This document shows, piece by piece, positions 51,513 to 59,859 of a stretch of DNA of 64,000 nt. How positions within the stretch are numbered: the stretch's first letter is position 1; every line of letters begins with the position of its first letter. A program made the translations under genes and the position numbers. Under the pieces are notes generated by a model, which searched no databases, was not told the DNA's origin, and was given only the letters and a program-made list of their open reading frames with translations. The DNA comes from Verrucomicrobiaceae bacterium (lineage in GTDB: Bacteria > Verrucomicrobiota > Verrucomicrobiia > Verrucomicrobiales > Verrucomicrobiaceae): positions 1,860,001 to 1,924,000 of the forward strand of contig JABTUN010000001.1 in the NCBI GenBank assembly GCA_015075365.1, read 5' to 3'.

Positions 51513-52343
51513 TCACCAACTCCCACTGGCGCCTCCTCCGCCCGTGCTGCCGCCCCCGCCAGACCAGGACGACGAGGAAAAGCCCCCGCCTCCTCCTCCG
51601 CTCCGGCTGCCGCCGGAGCCTGAAAAGCTCCATCCGCTTCCGTGTGTACCCCAGGACAGCGTGTCCATCCAGGTCGGGCTGTAAATGCGCCTGCCCCCCG
51701 GGCCATAAAGATAACCGCGTTCCCGGTTCCTGCGATGATCGAGGTACACCTTGAAGCACACGAACAGAAGGACGAGGATCACAAAGGAAAGGCCTGTTTG
51801 ATCCCGCGCAGGAGCCTTCTGATCCGCCAGCGTCTTCCCCGTGCCTTGATACTCGCTTTTTGTCGCCTGGATCATGGCATCGACCGCGAGGGTCAGACCG
51901 CCAGCGTAGTCACCCGCGCGAAAAAACGGCTTCATGCCTTCGATGATCCGAAAACATTCCGCGTCCGTGAGACTGGACTCCAGTCCGTAGCCCGTCTGGA
52001 TTCGCATCTTGCGGTCCTGCAGGAACACAAACAGCACCGCGCCATTGTCCTTGTCCTTCTGGCCGACGCCCCAGCTCTCGAACGCCCGTGTGCAGTATTC
52101 CTCAAGGCTCGAATCCGTGAGCATGCGCGAATAAATGGCCACCAGGAGCTGGTTTGACGTCTCGCGCTCGAATTGCGCGAGCCGCTCGTTGAGCCGGTCA
52201 GCAGTGGCAGGAGGCACCACCTTGGTGAAGTCGTTGAAATAGCGCGACGGTTTCACCAGCGGAGACTCCGCCGCCTGCAGCGCCACCATGGAGAGCGCCA
52301 GCAGCGCGGCCACATGCGGGAAACTGGAGCGTAAAAGACTCAC
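51513..52343 (-). CDS. TPM-domain membrane protein with Gly/Ser-rich tail (YgcG-like)
   Basis: A 276-residue protein with signal peptide (about 1-24) and a TPM domain (about 30-160) starting SRYFNDFTKVVPPATADRL and including DNGAVLFVFLQDRKMRIQTGYGLE. A transmembrane helix (LSFVILVLLFVCFKVYL) follows, then a Gly/Ser-rich C-terminus ending GGGGASGSW. The domain faces the periplasm and the tail the cytoplasm. It sits between lemA and the second TPM gene with 12- and 1-bp gaps, one operon. Confidence 0.92.
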   Translation of the reverse strand: MSLLRSSFPHVAALLALSMVALQAAESPLVKPSRYFNDFTKVVPPATADRLNERLAQFERETSNQLLVAIYSRMLTDSSLEEYCTRAFESWGVGQKDKDNGAVLFVFLQDRKMRIQTGYGLESSLTDAECFRIIEGMKPFFRAGDYAGGLTLAVDAMIQATKSEYQGTGKTLADQKAPARDQTGLSFVILVLLFVCFKVYLDHRRNRERGYLYGPGGRRIYSPTWMDTLSWGTHGSGWSFSGSGGSRSGGGGGGFSSSSWSGGGGSTGGGGASGSW

Positions 52344-52355
52344 CGCAGGCTGAAG

Positions 52356-52970
52356 CTAGGGTTTGACCGCGTCGCTGCTGGCTCCGCTGGTGTTGAATTC
52401 CACCTTGGGCGGTTCCTCGGCGCCAGGCTTTGCCGTGAAATACGGACGCTCGGCAAACCCCAGCGCTCCGGCGAACAACACGGCGGGCAGGCTCTTGATT
52501 TTGGTATTGTAGGCCTGCACCGCCTCCGTGAAGCGGCCCCTCTCGACGCTGATCCGGTTTTCTGTTCCTTCCAACTGAGCCTGGAGCGCCTGGAAACCCG
52601 CGTTCGCCTTCAGATCGGGATACTTTTCCACGACGACCATCAGGCGCCCCAGCGCGCCGCCCAGGGCTCCCTGCGCCTTTTCAAACTGCGCGAGCTGCTC
52701 CGCATCCTGCGGGCCGTTGGCGAACTGCACTCTCCCCACGGACGCACGCGCCTCCGTGATCTGCGCGAGCGTGCTCCTTTCAAAGTTCGCCGCGCCTTCA
52801 ACCGTTTTCACAAGGTTGGGGATCAGGTCCGCCCGGCGCTGATACACATTCTCGACCTGCGCCCACTGCGCATTCACGGCCTGGCTGCTGGAAACGAGAC
52901 CATTGTAGCTGCTGAAACCCAGCAAACCCAGCGCGGAAACGACAAGAATGATGATGAAAGATGCTTTCAT
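52356..52970 (-). CDS. lemA: LemA-family protein
   Basis: A 204-residue LemA protein with an N-terminal membrane helix (FIIILVVSALGLLGFSSYNGLV) and the conserved NAQWAQVENVYQRRADLIPN, then LVKTVEGAA. Four-helix-bundle sequence with KYPDLKANAGFQALQAQLEG follows. It is an outside-facing membrane-anchored protein of uncertain function, almost always encoded with TPM proteins as here. It is the first gene of the three-gene operon. Confidence 0.95.
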   Translation of the reverse strand: MKASFIIILVVSALGLLGFSSYNGLVSSSQAVNAQWAQVENVYQRRADLIPNLVKTVEGAANFERSTLAQITEARASVGRVQFANGPQDAEQLAQFEKAQGALGGALGRLMVVVEKYPDLKANAGFQALQAQLEGTENRISVERGRFTEAVQAYNTKIKSLPAVLFAGALGFAERPYFTAKPGAEEPPKVEFNTSGASSDAVKP

Positions 52971-53064
52971 GGCGGCGGTGAGTGTAGGAACCGCAGTCTG
53001 GCTGACGAAGGGAATTTTTCGCTAAAATTGCATCCAAGTCGTCCGCTCGGCATCTTCTGCGCTC

Positions 53065-53712
53065 ATGAACGCCCTCCCTCACCTCGCCAGTGCCACCGGC
53101 GGACTTCCCTCGTCCGTGCGCTGGGCTCAGCTCATCCTGGAAGACCGTCTTCGTCCAGGAGATGTCGCCATTGATGCTACGATGGGCAACGGGCACGACA
53201 CGTTGTTCCTGGCGAGGTGCGTGTCACCGGGCGGTCATGTGTTTGCCTTCGATGTGCAGGCGGCCGCGCTGGAGGAGACGCGGAAACGCGTGCCGGCGGA
53301 GATGACCACGCTTTTCCACGGCGGGCATGAGACGATGTGCGAGCGCATCCCGGCGGAGTATCATGGACGCGTCTCGGCGATCATGTTCAATCTCGGCTAC
53401 CTGCCCGGCAGTGACAAAAGTTGCATCACGCACACGCAGACGACGCTTGCCGCGCTGGAGCAGGCCATTGAGATGCTGCGGCCTGGCGGCGTCCTCACGA
53501 TCGCGGTGTATCCGGGTCACGAAGGCGGTGCCGAGGAGGGCCGCGAGATCGCGAAATGGGCTGCGCAGCTCGATTCGCGCCGGTTTGAGGTCCAGCACCT
53601 GCGTCCGGTCAATCGCAGCGCCGCGCCGCCGGAGCTGTGGGCGGTCTGGAAGACGGCTCCGGCCAAAAAATCGCCTGCCGCCGGGAATTCGCCCGAAAGT
53701 TTGCCGTCTTAG
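53065..53712 (+). CDS. mnmM: MnmM/YtqB-type SAM-dependent methyltransferase
   Basis: A 215-residue methyltransferase with SAM motif I DATMGNGHDTLFLARCVSPG and acidic motif II VFAFDVQAAALEETRKRV. The family signature is NLGYLPGSDK, followed by the THTQTTLAALEQAIEMLRPGG region. It matches the YtqB/MnmM family, which methylates the wobble uridine side chain of certain tRNAs (mnm5s2U synthesis). It is cytoplasmic, and divergent from the LemA operon with 94 bp between. Confidence 0.85.
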   Translation: MNALPHLASATGGLPSSVRWAQLILEDRLRPGDVAIDATMGNGHDTLFLARCVSPGGHVFAFDVQAAALEETRKRVPAEMTTLFHGGHETMCERIPAEYHGRVSAIMFNLGYLPGSDKSCITHTQTTLAALEQAIEMLRPGGVLTIAVYPGHEGGAEEGREIAKWAAQLDSRRFEVQHLRPVNRSAAPPELWAVWKTAPAKKSPAAGNSPESLPS

Positions 53713-53745
53713 CCCACGCATGATGCATCCGTCATCATCACCCTC

Positions 53746-54423
53746 ATGAAAACCTTCGCCAAACTCCTCACCGCCGCCATTTTCGCCGCCATGAGCCTGC
53801 CCACGACCGCTGCCGACGCCCCTGCCTCGAAAACCGACAAAGCCTACATTGGCGGCGGCTGTTTCTGGTGCGTCGAGGCGCAGTATCTGATGCTCAAAGG
53901 CGTGAAAAAGGTCGTCAGCGGCTACTCCGGCGGCAAGACCGAAAATCCGACCTATGAGGACATCTGCACGGGCAAAACCGGACACGCCGAGGTGATCGAG
54001 ATCGAGTTCGATCCGGCGGTGACAAGCTTCAAGGAGATCATCGAGCTCTTCTGGGAAGCGCACGACCCCACCAGCGTCACCAAGGAGGACACGGTCACGT
54101 CCTACGGCAAATTCATTCCGAAAGGCACTCCCTACCAGGGCAACGACTACGGCACGCAATACCGCTCCATCATTCTCTACACAAGCGAGGAGCAGAAGAA
54201 GATCGCCGAGGAATCGAAGGTCGCGGCCAAGGGCAAGTTCAAGGACCCCATCGCCACCGAGATCGTGCCCTTGGTCAAATTCTACAAGGCCGAGGACTAC
54301 CACCAGAACTTCGGCGCCCTCAACCCGGACCAGGGCTATGTGCGTGGTGTGGTGAAGCCGAAGGCGGAGAAGTTCAAGCACACGCTGGAGGACAAGGGCA
54401 AGCTCAAGGACGAGAAGAAGTGA
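53746..54423 (+). CDS. msrA: Peptide-methionine (S)-S-oxide reductase, exported
   Basis: A 225-residue MsrA with a signal peptide (to about residue 22), so it works in the periplasm. The active-site motif GGGCFWC gives catalytic Cys39 with Cys42. Family segments include GYSGGKTENPTYEDICTGKTGHAE and QGNDYGTQYRSIIL. It reduces methionine-S-sulfoxide in exported proteins. A Lys-rich C-terminus replaces the usual resolving-Cys tail. It lies 33 bp after the methyltransferase gene. Confidence 0.95.
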   Translation: MKTFAKLLTAAIFAAMSLPTTAADAPASKTDKAYIGGGCFWCVEAQYLMLKGVKKVVSGYSGGKTENPTYEDICTGKTGHAEVIEIEFDPAVTSFKEIIELFWEAHDPTSVTKEDTVTSYGKFIPKGTPYQGNDYGTQYRSIILYTSEEQKKIAEESKVAAKGKFKDPIATEIVPLVKFYKAEDYHQNFGALNPDQGYVRGVVKPKAEKFKHTLEDKGKLKDEKK

Positions 54424-54508
54424 GGCACACCGCAATTCACGGTGACTTTGTGTTTGGTTCGGATGCAAGAAGCGCGGCCCCGGCCAAGTTCCTTGTCATC
54501 CAACCTGC

Positions 54509-55729
54509 ATGAAATCACTCGCCGTCCTGCTTTGCCTCGCTGCCGCCGCCTCCGCCGCGGAGCTCAAGTTCAAGAAATTCACCCTCACGGAGGAGTTTGT
54601 GGCCGAGGGCGCGCACTTTGCCGATTTCGATCACGATGGCGACAACGACATCTGCTCCGGCCGCTTCATCTGGAAGGGCCCGGACTTCAAGGAGCGCATC
54701 AGCTTCGCGCCGAAGTTCGAAAAAGAGCCCTACGACCCCGCGAAGGGCTACAGCGACTTCTTCCTGACCTACACCTACGACTTCAACGGCGATGGCTGGA
54801 GCGACATCCTCGCCTACTCGTGGCCGGGCAAGGAGACGTGGGTGTTTGAGAATCCGCAGAACAAAAAGGAGGAGTGGACCCGCCACACCATCTTTGACGT
54901 GACGGACGGCGAGTCGCCTGACTTCCGCGATGTGAATGGCGACGGCAAACCGGAGATCCTGGCGCACTCCAGCAGCGGCAAACAGCCCTCCACGGACGGC
55001 CAGCTCGGCTATGTGGAGATCGATTGGAGCAATCCCTTCGGCAAAGCCCGCTTCCGCCCGATCACGCCGAAGTCGCCGGAGAACGACAAGAAGTACTTCC
55101 GCTACACGCACGGCTACGGCGCGGGCGATGTAAATGGCGACGGTCGCACCGACATCCTCGACAAAGAAGGCTGGCGCGAACAGCCCGCGGACACGAAGGC
55201 GGATAGCGACTGGAAATTCCACCCGCAGCTCTTCACCGTGCCCGGCGGCCGCGGCGGCTCCTTCCTGCTCGTTTACGACGTGAACGGCGACAAGCGCAAT
55301 GACGTCATCACCGGCTACGACGCGCACGGCTACGGTTTTGGCTGGTTCGAGCAAAACGCGGACGGCAGTTTCGCCGAGCACAAGCTCATGGGCAGCACCG
55401 TCGAGGAAAGTCCTGTCGGCGTGAAATTCAGCCAGCTCCACGCCATGCAGCTCGCCGACATGAATGGCGACGGCGTCATGGACGTGGTCACCGGCAAGCG
55501 CCGCTGGGCCCACGGCCCGCTCAAGGACGACGAGCCGAACGCCCCGCCCGTGCTCTACTGGTTCGAAATCCAGCGCGATGGCAAAGGTGGCGCGAAATTC
55601 ATCCCGCACCTGATCGACGACAACAGCGGCGTCGGCACCCAAGTGACTCCCGGCGACGTGAACAAGGACGGCAAGATGGACGTTGTCGTCGGCAACAAGA
55701 AGGGCGTGTTCGTGTTTTTGCAGGAGTAG
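54509..55729 (+). CDS. Secreted FG-GAP/VCBS repeat protein
   Basis: A 406-residue protein with signal peptide (about 1-15) and seven calcium-loop-like repeats such as DFDHDGDNDICSG, DFNGDGWSDIL, DVNGDGKPEIL, DVNGDGRTDIL, DVNGDKRNDVI, DMNGDGVMDVV and DVNKDGKMDVV. These make an integrin-like beta-propeller that may bind calcium and ligands outside the cell. It is a typical verrucomicrobial and planctomycete secreted protein. Function is not more closely assignable. Confidence 0.9.
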   Translation: MKSLAVLLCLAAAASAAELKFKKFTLTEEFVAEGAHFADFDHDGDNDICSGRFIWKGPDFKERISFAPKFEKEPYDPAKGYSDFFLTYTYDFNGDGWSDILAYSWPGKETWVFENPQNKKEEWTRHTIFDVTDGESPDFRDVNGDGKPEILAHSSSGKQPSTDGQLGYVEIDWSNPFGKARFRPITPKSPENDKKYFRYTHGYGAGDVNGDGRTDILDKEGWREQPADTKADSDWKFHPQLFTVPGGRGGSFLLVYDVNGDKRNDVITGYDAHGYGFGWFEQNADGSFAEHKLMGSTVEESPVGVKFSQLHAMQLADMNGDGVMDVVTGKRRWAHGPLKDDEPNAPPVLYWFEIQRDGKGGAKFIPHLIDDNSGVGTQVTPGDVNKDGKMDVVVGNKKGVFVFLQE

Positions 55730-55808
55730 CGCCAGCGAATGCCCGGTGAGAATGACGGAATGTGGCTGCGCTTGTGAAATGGCGCGGGAAGAACAGCGTT
55801 TCGATCTC

Positions 55809-57059
55809 ATGCGCTGCATCCTCGCCCTGCTGTTCCTCTCCATTCTTCCAGCCTCCGCCCAGACCAAGTGGTACAAGGGCAACACGCACACACACACGCT
55901 GTGGAGCGACGGAAATGACTTCGCCGAGATGGTGATCGACTGGTACAAGCAGCGCGGCTATGATTTTCTGGCGCTCAGTGATCATAATATCCTCCAGGCG
56001 AAGGAGGTGTGGATGGACGTGAAAGCGGTGGAGAAGCGCCGCAAGGCGCTCGGCAAAACCACGATGGAGAAGTACCGTGCGCGTTTTGGCGACGACTGGG
56101 TGATCACCCGTGAGAAAGACGGCACCACCGAGGTGCGCCTGCGCGAGATGCGTGAGTATGCGCCGAAGTTTGACGAGCCGGGCAAATTCCTGCTCGTGAA
56201 GGCGGAGGAGATCAGCGCCTCCTTCAACAAGGCCCCCATTCACATGAACGCGGTGAACCTCCAGGAGGAGCTCCAGCCCGTGAAGGACCTCACCAGCATC
56301 CAGGAGACGATGCGGGCGAATTTGAAGCTCGTCGCCGAGCAGTCGAAACGCCTCGGCGTGCCCATCTTCACGCACATCAACCATCCAAACTTCCGCTGGG
56401 CGCTCACCGCCGATGATCTGGCGGCGGTGACGGAGGAAAACTTCTTCGAGATCTACAACGGCCACCCGATGATCGAGTGGGAGGGCGACGAGCTCCGCGA
56501 TGGCCACGAAAAAATCTGGGACATCGCCAACACGCTGCGCCTCACACAGTTCAAGGCCGCCCCGCTCTTTGGGGTGGGCACGGATGACTCCCATCACTAC
56601 CATGGCGAGGAAAGCAGCCCCGGCCGTGGCTGGGTGATGGTGCGCGCCGAAAAACTGGAGGCCAACGCGCTCGTCGAGGCCATGAAGCGCGGCGATTTTT
56701 ACGCCAGCAGCGGCGTCACACTGGATGACGTGAGCTTCACCGGCGGCAAACTGCGCATCCAAATCCGTGCCGAGCCCGGTGTGACCTACACGACGGTCAT
56801 CCGCGGCACCTTGAAAGGCTTCGACGCCACCACCACCGAGGTCACCACGCCCAAGGGCGACTACCATCCCGTGCGCAAACGCTACTCCGACGACATCGGT
56901 CGTACGCTGGCCCAAATCGACGGCCCGCAGGTGGAGTGGAGGCCTTCGGGTGACGAGCTTTACTTCCGCGCCTCCATCATTTCGTCCAAGCCACATCCAA
57001 ACCCGTCGTTCAAGGACCAGAAGGAGATGGCCTGGACACAGCCAATGGGCTGGCGGTGA
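55809..57059 (+). CDS. Secreted PHP-domain phosphoesterase-like protein
   Basis: A 416-residue protein with signal peptide (about 1-18) and an N-terminal PHP domain: GNTHTHTLWSDGNDF and FLALSDHN supply metal-binding His/Asp, and later segments FTHINHPNF and GVGTDDSHHYHG add ligands. PHP domains hydrolyse phosphoesters with two or three metals; an exported one probably acts on an extracellular phosphate ester. The C-terminal 100 residues are beta-rich. The ATG at 55809 begins the signal peptide. It is convergent with the M20 gene, with 9 bp between. Confidence 0.88.
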   Translation: MRCILALLFLSILPASAQTKWYKGNTHTHTLWSDGNDFAEMVIDWYKQRGYDFLALSDHNILQAKEVWMDVKAVEKRRKALGKTTMEKYRARFGDDWVITREKDGTTEVRLREMREYAPKFDEPGKFLLVKAEEISASFNKAPIHMNAVNLQEELQPVKDLTSIQETMRANLKLVAEQSKRLGVPIFTHINHPNFRWALTADDLAAVTEENFFEIYNGHPMIEWEGDELRDGHEKIWDIANTLRLTQFKAAPLFGVGTDDSHHYHGEESSPGRGWVMVRAEKLEANALVEAMKRGDFYASSGVTLDDVSFTGGKLRIQIRAEPGVTYTTVIRGTLKGFDATTTEVTTPKGDYHPVRKRYSDDIGRTLAQIDGPQVEWRPSGDELYFRASIISSKPHPNPSFKDQKEMAWTQPMGWR

Positions 57060-57068
57060 GTCTGCGCG

Positions 57069-58376
57069 TCATTTGGCCGCGCGGTCGAGGAAATCGCATA
57101 CCGCGGCCGCCATGGCGGCGACGCCGGTCTTGATCGCCTCCTCGTCGCAATCGTACATGGGCGTGTGCCCGCCGTGGATGATGCCTTTCTCCTCATTGGC
57201 AACGCCGAGACGGAAATAGAAGCCGGGAACGACCTGCGCGAAGAAGCTGAAGTCCTCGCCGCCCATGCCGGGGATGAGCTGGATGACATTTTTCTCCCCG
57301 ACGACGCGACGGAAGGCGGGCAGCGTGTCCTCGACGAGTTTCAGGTCGTTGTGGATGCTCGGGTAGGTCTTTCGGTACTCCATCTCATACGAGGCCCCGT
57401 GGGCCTCGGTGATGCCTTTGAGGATGCGGTGCATTTGCTCGATGACACCGTCGCGGAATTTCGCGTCGTAGGTGCGCACCGTGCCGCCCAGCTCGACTTT
57501 GTCCGCGATGATGTTCTCGCGGTCACCGCCCTGGATGGTGCCGATGCTGATGACGAGCGGCTGGCGCGTGTTGGTCTGGCGGCTTTTGATCATCTGGAGC
57601 GCCATGACCGCCTCCGCCGCCACGGCGATGGCGTCCACGCCTTTGTGCGGCGCGCTGCCATGCGCCATCTTGCCGTGGATGATGATGTGGAAGCGGTCGC
57701 TGTTCGCGTTGTCGATGCCGGGTGTGTAACCGATCTGGCCGGCCTTCAAATAATGCACCGCGTCGTCGGTGACACCCGCGGGCTGCACGGTGGCGGTGGT
57801 GTGCAGACCGAAAACAGCCGCGGGTTTTGGATTCTCCATCACGCCCTCGGCTACCATGAGCTTCGCGCCCCAGTCGCCCTTGAAGGTGGCGGGCATGGCC
57901 TCCTCCGCGGGCTGGAAGAGGAACTTCACGCTGCCGTTGACGAGATCCTTGTGTTTCGAGAGCAGCTCCGCGACGCCGAGGGCGCAGGTTGTGTGCACAT
58001 CATGGCCGCAGGCATGCATGACGCCGGGATTCCGCGAGCGGTAGGGCGTGCTGCGCAGCTCCTTGATGGGCAGCGCGTCCATGTCCGCGCGCACGGCCAC
58101 GCAGGGGCTGTCGTTCGCGCCTTTGAGCAGCGCCACGACGCCGTGCTTCGCCACGCCGGTCTTGATGTCGGTAAAGCCGAGCTCCTTCAAACGGTCCGCC
58201 ACCAGCTTCGACGTACGCACCTCCTCGTTCGGTAATTCCGGGTGCATGTGGATGTCGCGGCGGATTTCGACCAGCTTGGGGAACATCGCCTCGATGCTTT
58301 TTTGGAAAATCGCGTCGCGATTTTCAGCCGCAAGGACCGGAGAAGCGAGGAGAAGCAGGAAGGGAAGAAGTTTCAT
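57069..58376 (-). CDS. Exported M20-family amidohydrolase/peptidase
   Basis: A 435-residue M20D-type enzyme with signal peptide (MKLLPFLLLLASPVLA). It has the amidohydrolase start VEIRRDIHMHPELPNEE and metal-binding VMHACGHDVHTTCALG with Cys/His ligands. FQPAEEAMPATFKGDWGAKLM contains the catalytic Glu pair. The dimerisation domain is in the centre, and GMGGEDFSFFAQ near the end. It cleaves N-acyl amino acids or similar amides. The ATG at 58376 was chosen; the frame is open upstream, but that part is antisense to the transporter gene. The MFS gene stop lies 20 bp upstream, so both are probably one operon for uptake and use of a substrate. Confidence 0.93.
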   Translation of the reverse strand: MKLLPFLLLLASPVLAAENRDAIFQKSIEAMFPKLVEIRRDIHMHPELPNEEVRTSKLVADRLKELGFTDIKTGVAKHGVVALLKGANDSPCVAVRADMDALPIKELRSTPYRSRNPGVMHACGHDVHTTCALGVAELLSKHKDLVNGSVKFLFQPAEEAMPATFKGDWGAKLMVAEGVMENPKPAAVFGLHTTATVQPAGVTDDAVHYLKAGQIGYTPGIDNANSDRFHIIIHGKMAHGSAPHKGVDAIAVAAEAVMALQMIKSRQTNTRQPLVISIGTIQGGDRENIIADKVELGGTVRTYDAKFRDGVIEQMHRILKGITEAHGASYEMEYRKTYPSIHNDLKLVEDTLPAFRRVVGEKNVIQLIPGMGGEDFSFFAQVVPGFYFRLGVANEEKGIIHGGHTPMYDCDEEAIKTGVAAMAAAVCDFLDRAAK

Positions 58377-58396
58377 GATCGTGGGAGTGTGGATCG

Positions 58397-59677
58397 CTAC
58401 GCGTGCAAACGCTCGTCGCTGTCGATGAAGAGCCAGCATAGCGCGGAGATCAGGTAGGTGGACGCGGCCACGTACAGCACGCCGTCCCAGCCGAGACCCG
58501 CCGACTTCATCAGCCATGGCACGGCCACGCCTCCGAGCGCGCCGCCAAAGTTTCCGATCATGTTCATGCTGCCGGACACAGAGCCCGCGAGCTTCCCGCC
58601 GATGTCCATGCACGCGCCCCAGGCGCCGGGCATGGAGAGATCGTTGAAAAAGCCGGACACGCCCAGCGCGAGCATCGCAAAGGTGGCATTCCGTGTCTGC
58701 GCGGCGACCATGATCAATGCTCCCGCCGCCAGCATGCCCGTCACGCCCACGACGCGCCGCGCCGCGCTGATGTGGCGGCTCCGCGCGGCGAGCCTGCGGG
58801 CGGCAAGGCCTCCCACGAAGCAGCCGATGCCGCCCAGGAAGAGCGGCATGCCGTTCAAGATCGAGGTGGAGGTGGCCGCCATGTCCATGTGCAGCCCGTT
58901 TTCCGCCTCCATGAACTTCGGCAGCCAGGTGATGTAAAAGTACCACACATAGCTGATGCAGAAGTAGTACAGCCACAGCAGCAGCACGGAGCGTGTGGCA
59001 AGCAGCCGCCGCCAGGGGATCTTCGCGTGGCCTGAGCCGAGGTTCTTTTGTGCGTCCGCCAGCAGCGCCAGCTCTGCCGCGTTCACGCGCGGATGGTCCT
59101 TCGGATTGTCACGGAACCACCTCGCAAAGAACACCGCCCAGATCACCCCGAGGAAGGCAAAGATCACAAAAGTCATGCGCCAGCTTACCATGCCCAGCAC
59201 CCACACGACCAGCAGCGGTGTGAAGGCCCCGCCCCAGCGCGCCGCCAGCCAGGTGATGCCCTGCGCCATGTCATGCTCCCGCTGCGGCAGCCACACGCTG
59301 AACATCTTGGCGATGTTCGGGAAGCCGCCTGCCTCGCCCGCGCCAAAGAGAAACCGGCAGACCACCATCGATGTTTGATTCCATGCGTAGCCGGTGGCCG
59401 CGGTGAAAAAGCTCCAGAACATGACAATGCGCAGAAGCACCCGCCGCGGCCCCCATTTGTCCCCCAGCCAGCCGCCGGGAATCTCAAACATCGCGTAGGC
59501 CAGCGTGAAGGCGGAAAAGACATAGCCCATCTGGGTGTCGTCGAGTTTCAGATCCTCCTGGATGAACGGGCGCGCCTTGGAGATGCACACGCGGTCAATG
59601 TAGTGAATGATGCCGAGCAGCACCGCGAACAAGATCACTCCATGACGGGTGCGGGAAGGGGAGAGTCCGGGATTCAT
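58397..59677 (-). CDS. MFS transporter (anion:cation symporter-like)
   Basis: A 426-residue, 12-helix major facilitator. It has the conserved loop DRVCISKARPFIQEDL at the first turn and FEIPGGWLGDKWGPRRVLLR between helices 2 and 3 (the MFS signature). In this family such proteins import organic anions such as hexuronates or galactonate. It precedes the M20 hydrolase by 20 bp, which suggests uptake of a related amide. The ATG at 59677 was chosen. Confidence 0.9.
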   Translation of the reverse strand: MNPGLSPSRTRHGVILFAVLLGIIHYIDRVCISKARPFIQEDLKLDDTQMGYVFSAFTLAYAMFEIPGGWLGDKWGPRRVLLRIVMFWSFFTAATGYAWNQTSMVVCRFLFGAGEAGGFPNIAKMFSVWLPQREHDMAQGITWLAARWGGAFTPLLVVWVLGMVSWRMTFVIFAFLGVIWAVFFARWFRDNPKDHPRVNAAELALLADAQKNLGSGHAKIPWRRLLATRSVLLLWLYYFCISYVWYFYITWLPKFMEAENGLHMDMAATSTSILNGMPLFLGGIGCFVGGLAARRLAARSRHISAARRVVGVTGMLAAGALIMVAAQTRNATFAMLALGVSGFFNDLSMPGAWGACMDIGGKLAGSVSGSMNMIGNFGGALGGVAVPWLMKSAGLGWDGVLYVAASTYLISALCWLFIDSDERLHA

Positions 59678-59754
59678 GAAAACGGGATGCTCTCATGGCA
59701 GGCACTGCGGCGTCAACGCCGGGGAAAGCCGATCCGCAGAATCGGCGAAAGTTT

Positions 59755-59790
59755 AATCTTGATTTATTTGATGGGGAATATAGGATTTGC
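59755..59790 (+). promoter_or_regulatory. AT-rich promoter-like region before the sulfite reductase gene
   Basis: An unusually AT-rich stretch in a GC-rich setting contains TTGATT (59759-59764) and TATAGG (59779-59784). The spacing is only 14 bp, so the match to a standard promoter is poor. It lies about 75-100 bp before the start codon. Confidence 0.25.
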
Positions 59791-59859
59791 ATGGTGTCGC
59801 AGCTTGCTTTCCCTCGGGATTCGGCGACTCTCGCCCCCCTCAATCTAGCCCCTCCTCTC

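Noticed and set aside
57069..58976. M20 peptidase extended by 200 residues
   Set aside because: The extension lies inside the MFS gene on the same strand in another frame and is low-complexity; the true start at 58376 has a signal peptide.
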